Origin: Hyphomonadaceae bacterium
GTDB lineage: Bacteria; Pseudomonadota; Alphaproteobacteria; Caulobacterales; Hyphomonadaceae
Length of the DNA: 64,000 nt
Assembly (NCBI GenBank): GCA_022844345.1
Contig: JALHLU010000003.1
Coordinates: 124,001 to 188,000, forward strand
Direction: 5' to 3'
The position numbers and the translations under genes are program-made. The notes beneath the pieces were generated by a model, which worked only from the letters and a program-made list of their open reading frames with translations, had not been told where the DNA came from and did not search any database. This document shows positions 18,023-25,538 of this stretch, piece after piece. Positions within the stretch are counted from its first letter, which is position 1; each line of letters starts with the position of its first letter.

Positions 18023-18574
18023 CTACATGGGCGGCATGATGACCTTGTCGATGACGTGGATGACGCCGTTGGAAGCGTCGACGTCGGCCGTCACGACAGT
18101 GGCGTCGTTGACCATGACCTTGCCGGCCATGCTGCCGTCGACCTTGACGGTGGCGCCCTGCACGGTGGCCGGGTTCAGCGTCTGCGTGCCGATGGCGGAG
18201 GACATCACTTCAGCCGGGAGGACGTGGTAGGTGAGGATCGCGGCCAGCTTGGCCTTGTTTTCCGGCTTCAGCAGGTCGGCCACGGTTCCGGCCGGGAGAG
18301 CATCGAAGGCGGCGTCGGTCGGCGCGAAGACAGTGAAAGGCCCAGCGCCGCGCAGCGTCTGTTCGAGACCAGCGGCCTGGACAGCAGCAACGAGCGTGTT
18401 GAAAGAACCAGCGGCGACGGCGGTGTCGACGATGTCTTTCGCCATCACGGGCGCGGGCGCCGGCGCGGGAGCTTCAACAACGGGAGCAGGCGCCGGAGCG
18501 GGAGGCGCGGTTTCGCCCGAGCAGGCGGCGGCGCCAAGCAAGGCAATGGCGGCGACGGAGAATGACAGTTTCAT
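18023..18574 (-). CDS. Fasciclin-domain lipoprotein
   Basis: 183 residues. Signal peptide and lipobox ([10 protein letters not shown]) predict lipidation at Cys18. A Pro/Ala/Val linker of about 25 residues (repeated APAPAP) is followed by a complete FAS1 domain: [46 protein letters not shown], and [15 protein letters not shown] at the C-terminus. FAS1 domains mediate adhesion and cell-surface contacts; in bacteria most are secreted or lipoproteins of unclear function. GAGGGAAA precedes the ATG. Confidence 0.93.
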   Translation of the reverse strand: MKLSFSVAAIALLGAAACSGETAPPAPAPAPVVEAPAPAPAPVMAKDIVDTAVAAGSFNTLVAAVQAAGLEQTLRGAGPFTVFAPTDAAFDALPAGTVADLLKPENKAKLAAILTYHVLPAEVMSSAIGTQTLNPATVQGATVKVDGSMAGKVMVNDATVVTADVDASNGVIHVIDKVIMPPM

Positions 18575-18704
18575 AGCGTGGATTTCCCTCTGTGAGTTCC
18601 ATCATGCGGCCCTTGAGCGAGCCGGTCATGTTGTCTGTGAAAGGGCATACGAGGGATGCCGCTGACTGGATCGGCGATAACGCAAGTGTAATCGGACCGG
18701 CGTT

Positions 18705-19337
18705 TCAGCGGGCGGAGGCGAGCGCTGGAACAACCTCAATCATCGCTTCGTTGCGGCGGAGAAAGGCCAGCGTCCATGGCGGATCATAGAACGCAAAGAC
18801 GACATCGCCCTTCGGCAGCAGGCCCGCGCTGCGCACGTGAGTCATCAAACGTGCTTCGGCTGCCTCCATGTCTGCGTCTGTCGCGAGACCCGTGAAGGAC
18901 AGAACACCCATGCTGCGCGCGGGGATTTCGACAAGCCGGACATCGGGATTGACTGGCGCAGGCAGCGTATCAAGCGTGTAGTTGGCGGGCATGGTGAAGG
19001 TGACGACCCAGTCTTCGCCGGCCCCGGCGGCCTGCTGGGTCACGGGTGCGGTCATGGCGATCTTCTCGCGCGCGGTCTGCGTGACGGGCGCGGTCATGGC
19101 GATCTTCTCGCCGTCGCGTTCATTGGCAAAGATATAGTCGGCCAGCGGGCCAAAACCGGCGAAGCGGGCGCCCCACGCATCGCCGCTCACCGTCGTTTCC
19201 GCAACGATGGTGGAGGCATACTCCCTGACCTCGAAGTCGCCTTCGGCCAGGCGGATGGAGAAGGCGGGTTCTTCCACCCCTTCGGTCGCGCACGCGGACA
19301 GGAAGGTCAGGCCCAGAGCCAGGACGGCAGCACGCAT
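18705..19337 (-). CDS. SOUL heme-binding family lipoprotein
   Basis: 210 residues. Lipobox FLSACATEG marks a lipoprotein. The SOUL/HBP fold is shown by FEVREYASTIVAETTV, the loop after FANERDGEKIAMTAPVTQ, WVVTFTMPANYTLDTLPAP and FAFYDPPWTLAFLRRNEAM. EKIAMTAPVTQ occurs twice in tandem, 14 residues apart, so the TAPV loop is duplicated. SOUL proteins bind tetrapyrrole in eukaryotes; bacterial relatives are uncharacterised. It lies between the fasciclin and DUF805 genes in the same direction. Confidence 0.92.
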   Translation of the reverse strand: MRAAVLALGLTFLSACATEGVEEPAFSIRLAEGDFEVREYASTIVAETTVSGDAWGARFAGFGPLADYIFANERDGEKIAMTAPVTQTAREKIAMTAPVTQQAAGAGEDWVVTFTMPANYTLDTLPAPVNPDVRLVEIPARSMGVLSFTGLATDADMEAAEARLMTHVRSAGLLPKGDVVFAFYDPPWTLAFLRRNEAMIEVVPALASAR

Positions 19338-19412
19338 CGGAATTCTCCTGTATGAGGCCGATACGCGGCCGGGCGGGCGGCTGGATCACTTGGGGAGCCC
19401 GGGCGGGTCGCC

Positions 19413-20027
19413 TCAGGCCGCCACGGGCGGCGGGCCGAAGCGGTTGGGCTGCGGGTTCCCGCGTCCGCAGAGCATGATGATCAGGACGACCACCGCAGCG
19501 AGCCAGAGCAGCGAGGCGACGATCATCCAGATGAACTCACACAGGAACGCAAGGAGCACGGGATCAGGCGTCTCCATGCCGATCAGCACCGGCACACGGG
19601 CGAACAACTTCTCCATCGCGAAGACGCCATAAGCGCCGAAAGGGAGCGGGAGCAAAGCCCAGACGCCGCTGCGGCCAGTATCGTGCAGGCGGCGGACGAT
19701 GGCGGCTGCAAGCAAGACGATGTGCACCCCTGCACCGATTGCGATTGCCGGAAGGACCAAGGCGAGGACGCCGCCCATGATCGCCTCGAATGCCGCAGGC
19801 TCGATCGACTGGTTGTAGGCGTCGAAGCTTCCGGGATTCTCCCGAGCATATTCCAGAACGCGCTGACTCAAGTCGAAAGACATCCACATGCCGAACAACG
19901 CCGAGATGCCGTAGAGAACGCAGACAACTGTGATGGCGTAGGGCCAGAAGTCGTGCAGCATCGTGCGGCCGTTGAAACGCAGGAGCCCCGCGAGCCCTGC
20001 AAAGAGTTTCCGGAAGTAGGTGTTCAT
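19413..20027 (-). CDS. DUF805 family inner-membrane protein
   Basis: 204 residues from MNTYFRKLFAGL after AAGGGACG; the 655-residue track ORF is an upstream shadow extension. Four hydrophobic segments (~28-50, ~83-110, ~120-140, ~155-185) and the family motif VRRLHDTGRSGVWAL at about residue 110 identify DUF805 (YhaH-like). The proline-rich tail NPQPNRFGPPP is also typical. Function unknown. It is divergent from the serine hydrolase gene. Confidence 0.9.
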   Translation of the reverse strand: MNTYFRKLFAGLAGLLRFNGRTMLHDFWPYAITVVCVLYGISALFGMWMSFDLSQRVLEYARENPGSFDAYNQSIEPAAFEAIMGGVLALVLPAIAIGAGVHIVLLAAAIVRRLHDTGRSGVWALLPLPFGAYGVFAMEKLFARVPVLIGMETPDPVLLAFLCEFIWMIVASLLWLAAVVVLIIMLCGRGNPQPNRFGPPPVAA

Positions 20028-20123
20028 CGTCGTCCCTTGCGCCTGGACGCGCTGGCCTTTTGGTTTGCCGAGTATAGGCTCGATTGCCGAGCAAGTCAGC
20101 GCGCACGCTGCGGGAGGAACGCA

Positions 20124-21371
20124 ATGACCAACAAGTGGAATGCCCAGAACAGCGATCCGGCGGCGCGTGGCCTGATGATGGGCTTTCCACCGCCGCCGGA
20201 GCTGCGGGTCGGCGCTGAAGGCGACATTTCCGGAAGCTCCTTCCCGCAGACGCGATGGGCGTTCAGCCACCAGCGCGAGCTGAAGGCGACGGTGAATGTG
20301 CGGCGCGGGCCTGCGCCGGCGAGCCCCCTGCCCCGCAAGCTGCGCGAGGACATCGACGGCGTCAGCTTCACCACGATGGATGGCGAGCAGATGACGTGGG
20401 CGCAGTCGCTGGATGCGATGTTCACCGATGGCATCGTGATCCTGCATCGCGGGACGGTGGTGTATGAAACCTTTCGCGGCGCGCTGACGCCCGAGCTGCC
20501 TCATATCGCGTTCTCGATGACGAAGTCGTTCGTCGGCTTGATCGCCGGGATGCTGGCGCATGAAGGCGCTATCGATCCGTCGGCGCCGGCGGCCAGCTAT
20601 GTGCCCGAGCTTGAGGGATCGGCTTTTGTCGACGCCACGGTGCGGCACGTGATGGATATGACAGTGGGAGTGAAATACTCCGAGGTCTATACTGACCCCG
20701 CCGCCGAAGTGCGCACCTATGGCGTCGCAGCGGGGTATGGGAAGCCTCCGGAAGGCTATGCGGGTCCGCGCTCGATCGTGGACTTCCTTCGCACACTGAA
20801 GAAACAGGGCGAGCATGGGGAGGCCTTCGCCTACAAGACCTGCAACACCGAGGTGCTTGCGTGGATTGTGCAGCGCGTGACGGGCAAACCGATGGCGGAG
20901 CTGATCTCGGAGAGGATCTGGCGGAAGATCGGCGCCGAGGAAGACGCCAACATCATTGTCGATCCCGTTGGCATGGCGGCGTGCGGGGGCGGCATGAGCC
21001 TTTGCCTGCGCGATCTCGCGCGGTTTGGCGAAATGATGCGCAATCGCGGCGCGTTCAACGGCCAGGAGATCGTGCCGGGCGTTGTGGTGGACGATTTCGC
21101 GCGCGGGGCGAAGCCGGAGGATTTCGCGAAGGCGGGATACACAACCATGCAAGGCTGGAGCTATCGCGGCCAGTGGTGGGTCAGCCACAACAATCTTGGC
21201 GCCTATACCGCGCGCGGCATCCATGGCCAGGCGTGCTGGATCGCGCCGGCGGCCGAACTGGTTATTGCGCGGTTCGCGTCGCATCCGGTTGCGGCAAACG
21301 GAAACTCGGTGCTCGACAAGGTGTCCCTGCCCGCCTACGCGGCCGTGGCGGCGCATCTTATGCGCGAGTAG
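20124..21371 (+). CDS. Beta-lactamase-fold serine hydrolase (NylB-like)
   Basis: 415 residues from the ATG at 20124 after GGGAGGA; the upstream part of the track ORF is a shadow. Catalytic SxxK is FSMTKSFVG. The second motif is in FAYKTCNTEVLAW, where Tyr is the expected base. WWVSHNNLGAYTARGIHGQ is the KTG-region substitute seen in 6-aminohexanoate-dimer hydrolase and esterase relatives (HGQ). No signal peptide, so probably a cytoplasmic amidase or esterase rather than a penicillin-binding protein. Substrate unknown. Confidence 0.88.
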   Translation: MTNKWNAQNSDPAARGLMMGFPPPPELRVGAEGDISGSSFPQTRWAFSHQRELKATVNVRRGPAPASPLPRKLREDIDGVSFTTMDGEQMTWAQSLDAMFTDGIVILHRGTVVYETFRGALTPELPHIAFSMTKSFVGLIAGMLAHEGAIDPSAPAASYVPELEGSAFVDATVRHVMDMTVGVKYSEVYTDPAAEVRTYGVAAGYGKPPEGYAGPRSIVDFLRTLKKQGEHGEAFAYKTCNTEVLAWIVQRVTGKPMAELISERIWRKIGAEEDANIIVDPVGMAACGGGMSLCLRDLARFGEMMRNRGAFNGQEIVPGVVVDDFARGAKPEDFAKAGYTTMQGWSYRGQWWVSHNNLGAYTARGIHGQACWIAPAAELVIARFASHPVAANGNSVLDKVSLPAYAAVAAHLMRE

Positions 21372-21396
21372 ACGTTCCAAACACCCGCCTGATGCC

Positions 21397-21417
21397 GAGC
21401 CTCTCGAAGGACGAGGC
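21397..21417 (+). repeat. Partial copy of the GAGCCTGTCGAAGGACGAGGC repeat
   Basis: GAGCCTCTCGAAGGACGAGGC differs by one base from the arm of the inverted repeat at 42494-42598. It lies between the serine hydrolase and SDR genes. It indicates a dispersed repeat family in this genome. Confidence 0.65.
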
Positions 21418-21505
21418 CGTGCTCGAAACTGTCCCCTAGCCTTTCATTGCGGCCTCGCTAGGGTGCGCGCCAACAAGAGCAAGAGATGTTCGGGAGACCT
21501 CCGCC

Positions 21506-22306
21506 ATGATGATCGACAATCTGTTTTCGCTGAAGGGGCGCGTGGCGCTTGTTACCGGCGGGTCGCGCGGGATCGGCAAGATGATCGCGCGGGGATTCGT
21601 GGAGAGCGGCGCCAAGACCTACATCTCGGCGCGCAAGGCGGATGCGTGCGATGCGACGGCGGCGGAGTTGACGGCTCTGGGCCATGCGGAGTGCATCTCG
21701 CTGCCACAGGACATCTCGACGGTGGCGGGCGGGAAGATGCTGGCCGAGGAAATCTACAAGCGCGAAGGCAAGCTCGACATCCTCGTCAACAATGCGGGCG
21801 CAGCGTGGGGCGCGCCGTTCGAGGAATTCCCCGAACATGGCTGGGACAAGGTGATGGACCTCAACGTGAAGTCGCCCTTCTTCCTGACGCAAGCACTGCA
21901 CGCCGCGCTCAAGAAGGCCGCCAGCCCGGAACGGCCGGCGAAGGTGATCAACATCTGCTCGATCGACGGCATTCGCCTCAACCCCTGGGATACCTATTCC
22001 TATCACGCCTCCAAGTCGTCGCTGCTCTACCTGACCAAGCGGATGGCGGCGAGGCTGGTTCAGGACAACATCATCGTCACGGCGATCGCACCGGGGCCGT
22101 TCGCATCCGAGATGAACAAGGCGGCGCGCGACCATGAAGAAGCGGTCGCCGCGCGCACGCCGATGGGGCGCATCGGGCGCGACGAGGACATGGCGGGCAC
22201 GGCGATCTTCCTCGCCTCCAAGGCCGGCGATTATGTGGTCGGTGATTCCATCGCGGTCGACGGCGGCATCGCCTACGCCAGCCTGCCCAAGGACGGGCCG
22301 AGCTAG
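21506..22306 (+). CDS. Short-chain dehydrogenase/reductase (RhlG/FabG-like)
   Basis: 266 residues; the ATG follows GGGAGACC. The NAD(P) site is LVTGGSRGIGK, with LDILVNNAGAAWG (NNAG) and catalytic YHASK, and a Ser in ICSIDGIRL. The C-terminal DSIAVDGGIAYA is standard. The sequence resembles RhlG-type 3-ketoacyl reductases, which draw on fatty acid intermediates, but substrate assignment is weak. A strong terminator follows within 30 bases, so it is the last gene of its transcript. Confidence 0.9.
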   Translation: MMIDNLFSLKGRVALVTGGSRGIGKMIARGFVESGAKTYISARKADACDATAAELTALGHAECISLPQDISTVAGGKMLAEEIYKREGKLDILVNNAGAAWGAPFEEFPEHGWDKVMDLNVKSPFFLTQALHAALKKAASPERPAKVINICSIDGIRLNPWDTYSYHASKSSLLYLTKRMAARLVQDNIIVTAIAPGPFASEMNKAARDHEEAVAARTPMGRIGRDEDMAGTAIFLASKAGDYVVGDSIAVDGGIAYASLPKDGPS

Positions 22307-22331
22307 GCAGCTATCGAGCCATTGTTACAGG

Positions 22332-22365
22332 ACGCGCCTGGTTCCGCCGGGCGCGTTTCTTTTTT
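22332..22365 (+). terminator. Intrinsic terminator after the SDR gene
   Basis: ACGCGCCTGG pairs with CCGGGCGCGT around TTCCG and is followed by TTCTTTTTT. It isolates the downstream stress genes from the SDR transcript. Confidence 0.9.
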
Positions 22366-22382
22366 GCACATGCCGCCGCGGA

Positions 22383-22408
22383 GGAACCCGACCAGACCGT
22401 GCGCCGTT
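22383..22408 (+). promoter_or_regulatory. EcfG-type promoter (GGAAC-N17-CGTT)
   Basis: GGAAC at 22383-22387, exactly 17 bases, then CGTT at 22405-22408. This is the alphaproteobacterial EcfG consensus. It lies 36 bases before the ATG at 22445 and directly after the terminator. Confidence 0.8.
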
Positions 22409-22444
22409 ACCTTCTCACGCCCAGATGCGAGAAAGGCCCGCGCC

Positions 22445-22894
22445 ATGCCCAATGTTGAAGACCTGATCGCCCATCCAAAGCGGCACTTCGGCCAGCCGCG
22501 CGATATTCTGAACGACTCCAGACTCACCGCAGCAGAGAAGCTGAAGGTTCTGGAAAGCTGGAAGCAGGATGCATCGCGCCTGGCCGAATCAACGTCGGAA
22601 AACATGTCTGGCGGCGAGGAGAGCGACCTGCGTGAAGTCTCCAAGGCCCTGCTCGAACTCAAGGAAATCGAGCCCTCTACCGCATCCAAACCGAAGCGTT
22701 CCTCTTCCCGTCGTTCGGGCGCGGTTGGCTCGGGGATGACGGGCAGCCTCGCCATCGGCGCCATGCTCGGCGCGGGCGCCGGCCTTGTCGCAGTCGCAGT
22801 GACGGGCCCCTCGTTGTCTCTTGTGGTGCAGACGACGGTGGTTGGCCTGATCCTCGGCGGCGTCGTGGCCACTGTGCGCAGGGCTGCTGTCTGA
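22445..22894 (+). CDS. Stress-associated protein with two C-terminal membrane helices
   Basis: 149 residues from MPNVEDLIAHPKRHFG; the ORF-track extension upstream crosses the promoter, so this start is firm. Residues 1-75 are soluble and charged: LTAAEKLKVLESWKQDASRLAESTSENMSGGE resembles small alphaproteobacterial proteins of the form 'LTREEKIxIL..W..DA..L....EENM.GGE', often found with stress genes (recollection, not a search). A Ser/Lys/Arg linker leads to two Gly/Ala/Val-rich helices (~97-120 and ~122-142). Probably an inner-membrane protein; function unknown. A perfect EcfG promoter places it under the general stress sigma factor (inference). Confidence 0.85.
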   Translation: MPNVEDLIAHPKRHFGQPRDILNDSRLTAAEKLKVLESWKQDASRLAESTSENMSGGEESDLREVSKALLELKEIEPSTASKPKRSSSRRSGAVGSGMTGSLAIGAMLGAGAGLVAVAVTGPSLSLVVQTTVVGLILGGVVATVRRAAV

Positions 22895-22896
22895 GG

Positions 22897-22922
22897 GGAA
22901 CCCTGCCTTGCAGGCAGGCGTT
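22897..22922 (+). promoter_or_regulatory. EcfG-type promoter (GGAAC-N17-CGTT)
   Basis: GGAAC at 22897-22901 and CGTT at 22919-22922 with 17 bases between. It starts 3 bases after the preceding stop and 67 bases before the glycine-zipper lipoprotein. The spacer holds the hairpin-like CCTGCCTTGCAGGCAGG. Confidence 0.8.
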
Positions 22923-22963
22923 ACCGGCACGACATCCAACAGTCTCGAACAGGAGTTGACCCC

Positions 22964-23317
22964 ATGAAAATGATCCTGATCGCAGGTTCCATCGCCGCTG
23001 GTCTCGCTGCGACGGCCTGCACCCAATCTGGCAACACCGAACGCGGCGCGCTCACGGGCGCTATCCTCGGCGGCGCGGCTGGCGCCATCATCGGCAACAA
23101 CACGGGCTCAGGCGATGCTGGCCAGGGCGCGGTTATCGGCGCAGGCGCAGGCGCCATCGCAGGTGGCGTTGCCGGCGCATCGTCAGACAACAACAACCGC
23201 ACCAATGTCGGACCGAATGGTGAAGCGCTGGTCTACGACCGGTACGCAGACCGGTACTACTACGTGGATCGCAGGTCGGGCCGCACATACTGGTCCAATG
23301 GCGAATACAGGGGATAG
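22964..23317 (+). CDS. Glycine-zipper outer-membrane-type lipoprotein
   Basis: 117 residues. Signal peptide with lipobox LAATACTQ. The middle (~28-75) is a glycine zipper, GALTGAILGGAAGAIIGNN and GAVIGAGAGAIAGGVAGA, able to insert as a helical pair. The tail is Asn- and Tyr-rich (YDRYADRYYYVDRRSGRTYW). AGGAGTTGACCCC precedes the ATG. Related proteins include YMGG and OsmB-like osmotically induced lipoproteins (family knowledge). The EcfG promoter fits an envelope-stress role. It probably shares a transcript with the 49-residue ORF that follows. Confidence 0.88.
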   Translation: MKMILIAGSIAAGLAATACTQSGNTERGALTGAILGGAAGAIIGNNTGSGDAGQGAVIGAGAGAIAGGVAGASSDNNNRTNVGPNGEALVYDRYADRYYYVDRRSGRTYWSNGEYRG

Positions 23318-23362
23318 GCAGGCGCCGCCCTTGGCGCCAGTCGAGCAGAATAGTGGCGTAGT

Positions 23363-23512
23363 ATGGACGAGATGAACGAGAAGGATATTGCCCGCGAGAT
23401 CGACAGGGAGGTGTCTGGCCACGGTGGACTGATCGCACTGTCGATTAGTCTGGGGGCGGTGGCCGTCATTGTGCTCTTCGGAGCCATAGAGCTGCTTCGG
23501 CCTTTCCTGTGA
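23363..23512 (+). CDS. 49-residue single-helix membrane peptide
   Basis: Below the length cut of the ORF track. MDEMNEKDIAREIDREVSGHGG is a charged amphipathic N-terminus; LIALSISLGAVAVIVLFGAIELL is one transmembrane helix, and the peptide ends RPFL. The start may be the first or the second Met (4 codons in). No close ribosome-binding site or promoter is seen; it follows the glycine-zipper gene by 45 bases in the same direction and is followed 3 bases later by another EcfG promoter. Coding status is supported by the hydrophobicity pattern and context only. Confidence 0.6.
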   Translation: MDEMNEKDIAREIDREVSGHGGLIALSISLGAVAVIVLFGAIELLRPFL

Positions 23513-23515
23513 TAT

Positions 23516-23541
23516 GGAACCCCGGTCTCTGCCCCCGCGTT
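23516..23541 (+). promoter_or_regulatory. EcfG-type promoter (GGAAC-N17-CGTT)
   Basis: GGAAC at 23516-23520, 17 bases, CGTT at 23538-23541, 24 bases before the ATG of the diacylglycerol kinase-like gene. The leader would be very short. GGAG lies near 23551, at usable distance from the ATG. Confidence 0.8.
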
Positions 23542-23564
23542 GTCGGGGGCGGAGAACTTGATTC

Positions 23565-24425
23565 ATGAAAACAATCGCCCTGTACAACCCGCGGTCCGGC
23601 TCGGTTCCCGCTGACGCGCGCGAGCGGCTGACTGCCGTGCTCGAAGAAGCCGGGCATGGCGGGGCGGATCTGGTCGAAGCCGAAACCGATGACCAGGAGG
23701 GCCAGCTGCGTGTTCTTGCTGCGAAGTCGCCGGACATCTTTATCGTATGGGGCGGCGATGGAACGCTTCGCGCAGCGCTTACGGCTGTCGGTGAAGTAAC
23801 TCCCAACCTCCTGCTGCTGCCAGGTGGCACCATGAACCTGTTGCCGCGCGTGCTGCATGGCGACAAACCGTGGGATGACGTTCTTCGCGACGTGATCCGC
23901 AGCCCGCGCCGGAAAATGCTGCCGGCTGGGGAGGTCAATGGACAGAGGTTCTACTGCGCCATGCTTGCGGGCGCTCCGGCGCAATTTGCGGAGGCGCGCG
24001 AGAGCCTGCGACGGGGAGACCTGGGCAAAGCTGCAGCCGAGGCGCGGGTGGCGCTCGACACGCTCAACAACCTTCATCTTGATGCACGCTATGCCGATGG
24101 CTATTCCTTTGCGGGCAACCAGTTGCCGACAACCAGCATCATCGGCGCCGTGATTGGCGCACTGACAAAGTCAGGCACGGGTATGGAAGTGGCCGCTCTC
24201 GCAAATCCGACGACCGGGGGCGCGCTCAATGTTGTGTGGAGCTCCTTCTTTTCCGACTGGCGCAATGCACCGGGCGTGGAGGTCGCGCCTGCAACATCGC
24301 TGGAGATTGCAAGCGAGGATGACCAGGAGATTCCCGTCATCGCCGATGGCGAGCCCGCGGAAGGCGGATCGCACGTCAGCGTCGTCTTCAAGCCAGATGC
24401 TGTGACATGCCTGGTGGCGGCATGA
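23565..24425 (+). CDS. Diacylglycerol kinase catalytic domain protein
   Basis: 286 residues. ALYNPRSGS at the N-terminus and VWGGDGTLRAALTA (GGDGT) with LLLLPGGTMNLLPR are the nucleotide and phosphate motifs of the DagK/YegS/LCB kinase superfamily. It is expected to phosphorylate a lipid such as diacylglycerol or a sphingoid-like base at the membrane surface. The C-terminal lobe is diverged, so the exact lipid is open. Its stop overlaps the ATG of the metallophosphatase (ATGA), indicating translational coupling. The EcfG promoter puts both under stress control (inference). Confidence 0.88.
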   Translation: MKTIALYNPRSGSVPADARERLTAVLEEAGHGGADLVEAETDDQEGQLRVLAAKSPDIFIVWGGDGTLRAALTAVGEVTPNLLLLPGGTMNLLPRVLHGDKPWDDVLRDVIRSPRRKMLPAGEVNGQRFYCAMLAGAPAQFAEARESLRRGDLGKAAAEARVALDTLNNLHLDARYADGYSFAGNQLPTTSIIGAVIGALTKSGTGMEVAALANPTTGGALNVVWSSFFSDWRNAPGVEVAPATSLEIASEDDQEIPVIADGEPAEGGSHVSVVFKPDAVTCLVAA

Positions 24426-25270
24426 AGGACGCACCAGTCCGGCTTTTGCATATGTCGGATATCCATTTCGGCCGCGAAGACGTGAACGCGCTGAACGCGA
24501 CGCTGGCGTTTGCCGAGCATGTGAAGCCCGACGCCATCCTGGTGGCGGGCGACATTACGCAGCAAGGCCGGCGCAGCGAATTCGCATCGGCGCGCGCGTG
24601 GTTCGACATGCTTGGCGCTCCGGTGATCGTGGCGCCCGGCAATCACGATACGCCCATTATCCATCTGCCCGCGCGGGTGCTCGACCCGTTCGGGCGTTAT
24701 GAACGCTACATGGAAGGGCTGGACGGCGTTGGGCGGCTGGTGGAACTGCGCGAGGGCGCGATCCGCATCTGCGCGCTCAACACTGCGAGAGGCATCCAGG
24801 CGCGGATTAACTGGGCCGATGGCGTGATCGACATCAACGATCTGACCGAGGTGCTGGACCTGCTCTCGCAGGGACCACCTGAAGCGTGGCGCCTACTCGT
24901 GTGTCATCACCCGTTGCACGAACCGGGCCTTTCGAAGGTGTCGGTTGACACCAAACGCGGCCGACGCGCTCTGGATCTGTGTGCGGAAGCTCATGTCGAT
25001 GCGATCTTCACCGGGCACATCCACGACGCGTTCGCGCATCCGATCGCAACCACGCGGCGCCCAATGGTGCAGATGGGCTCTGGCACGTTGTCGACGCGAA
25101 CACGCAGCACGCGCGCCGGCTTCTGCGTCGTCCAGATCGAGGGCAGCAGGCTGACCCAGGATGTCGTGTCGTTCGAGGGCGAGGGGCTGGAGGTCAGCCG
25201 CAATTACGACTCTGTCGTCCAAGAGGCCAAAAGCACTGGCGAGGGAACCCCGGCGCCAGCGGGCCGTTGA
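24422..25270 (+). CDS. Calcineurin-like metallophosphoesterase
   Basis: 282 residues, ATG at 24422 overlapping the kinase stop. All five metal blocks are visible: HMSDIHFGRED, LVAGDITQQGR, VAPGNHDTP, LLVCHHPLHEPG and FTGHIHDAFAH. These bind a dinuclear metal centre. The spacing resembles the cyclic-nucleotide phosphodiesterase and LpxH-like branch. Co-translation with a lipid kinase suggests a phospholipid or lipid-phosphate substrate, for instance opposing the kinase (inference). No signal peptide. Its last codons overlap the EcfG promoter of the next gene. Confidence 0.9.
   Translation: MKDAPVRLLHMSDIHFGREDVNALNATLAFAEHVKPDAILVAGDITQQGRRSEFASARAWFDMLGAPVIVAPGNHDTPIIHLPARVLDPFGRYERYMEGLDGVGRLVELREGAIRICALNTARGIQARINWADGVIDINDLTEVLDLLSQGPPEAWRLLVCHHPLHEPGLSKVSVDTKRGRRALDLCAEAHVDAIFTGHIHDAFAHPIATTRRPMVQMGSGTLSTRTRSTRAGFCVVQIEGSRLTQDVVSFEGEGLEVSRNYDSVVQEAKSTGEGTPAPAGR
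25244..25268 (+). promoter_or_regulatory. EcfG-type promoter (GGAAC-N16-CGTT)
   Basis: GGAAC at 25244-25248, 16 bases, CGTT at 25265-25268, embedded in the last codons of the metallophosphoesterase gene and 24 bases before the DUF1328 ATG. Confidence 0.8.
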
Positions 25271-25291
25271 TATTCCGTGGAGGATTTCAAC

Positions 25292-25462
25292 ATGCTTAGA
25301 TGGACGCTTATCTTTCTGGTCGTGGCCGTGATCGCGGCCGTGTTCGGCTTCGGCGGCATCGCTGCCTCAGCCGCCGGAATCGCCCAGATCCTGTTCTTCA
25401 TCTTCCTCGTCCTGTTCGTGATTTCTGCCGTGATGGGGATGACCCGGCGCGGCGGCGTCTAG
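25292..25462 (+). CDS. DUF1328 family small membrane protein
   Basis: 56 residues from [11 protein letters not shown]; the ATG is preceded by GGAGG. The track start five codons earlier would swallow this site. Two transmembrane helices are separated by a Gly/Ala turn, [19 protein letters not shown], the DUF1328 (YtjA) signature. Function unknown; these peptides are frequent stress-induced envelope proteins (family recollection). A paralogue lies at 30578-30751. A perfect terminator follows. Confidence 0.92.
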   Translation: MLRWTLIFLVVAVIAAVFGFGGIAASAAGIAQILFFIFLVLFVISAVMGMTRRGGV

Positions 25463-25488
25463 CGCGCAGCGAGAAGACACCAGGTAGG

Positions 25489-25520
25489 ACAGCCCGGCCT
25501 AGGCCGGGCTGTTTCCGTTT
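25489..25520. terminator. Bidirectional intrinsic terminator
   Basis: ACAGCCCGGCCT/AGGCCGGGCTGT is a perfect 24-base palindrome followed by TTCCGTTT. It lies between the DUF1328 gene and the convergent histidine kinase gene. Confidence 0.9.
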
Positions 25521-25538
25521 CTGGCGCGGGATGCGCGG

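Noticed and set aside
18575-18600. GGAAC-N17-CGCT before the fasciclin gene
   Set aside because: The -10 would touch the start codon and the region is needed as ribosome-binding site, so it is unlikely to be a promoter.
19413-21380. 655-residue minus-strand ORF as one protein
   Set aside because: Only the last 204 codons (DUF805) are coding-like; the rest is antisense to the serine hydrolase.
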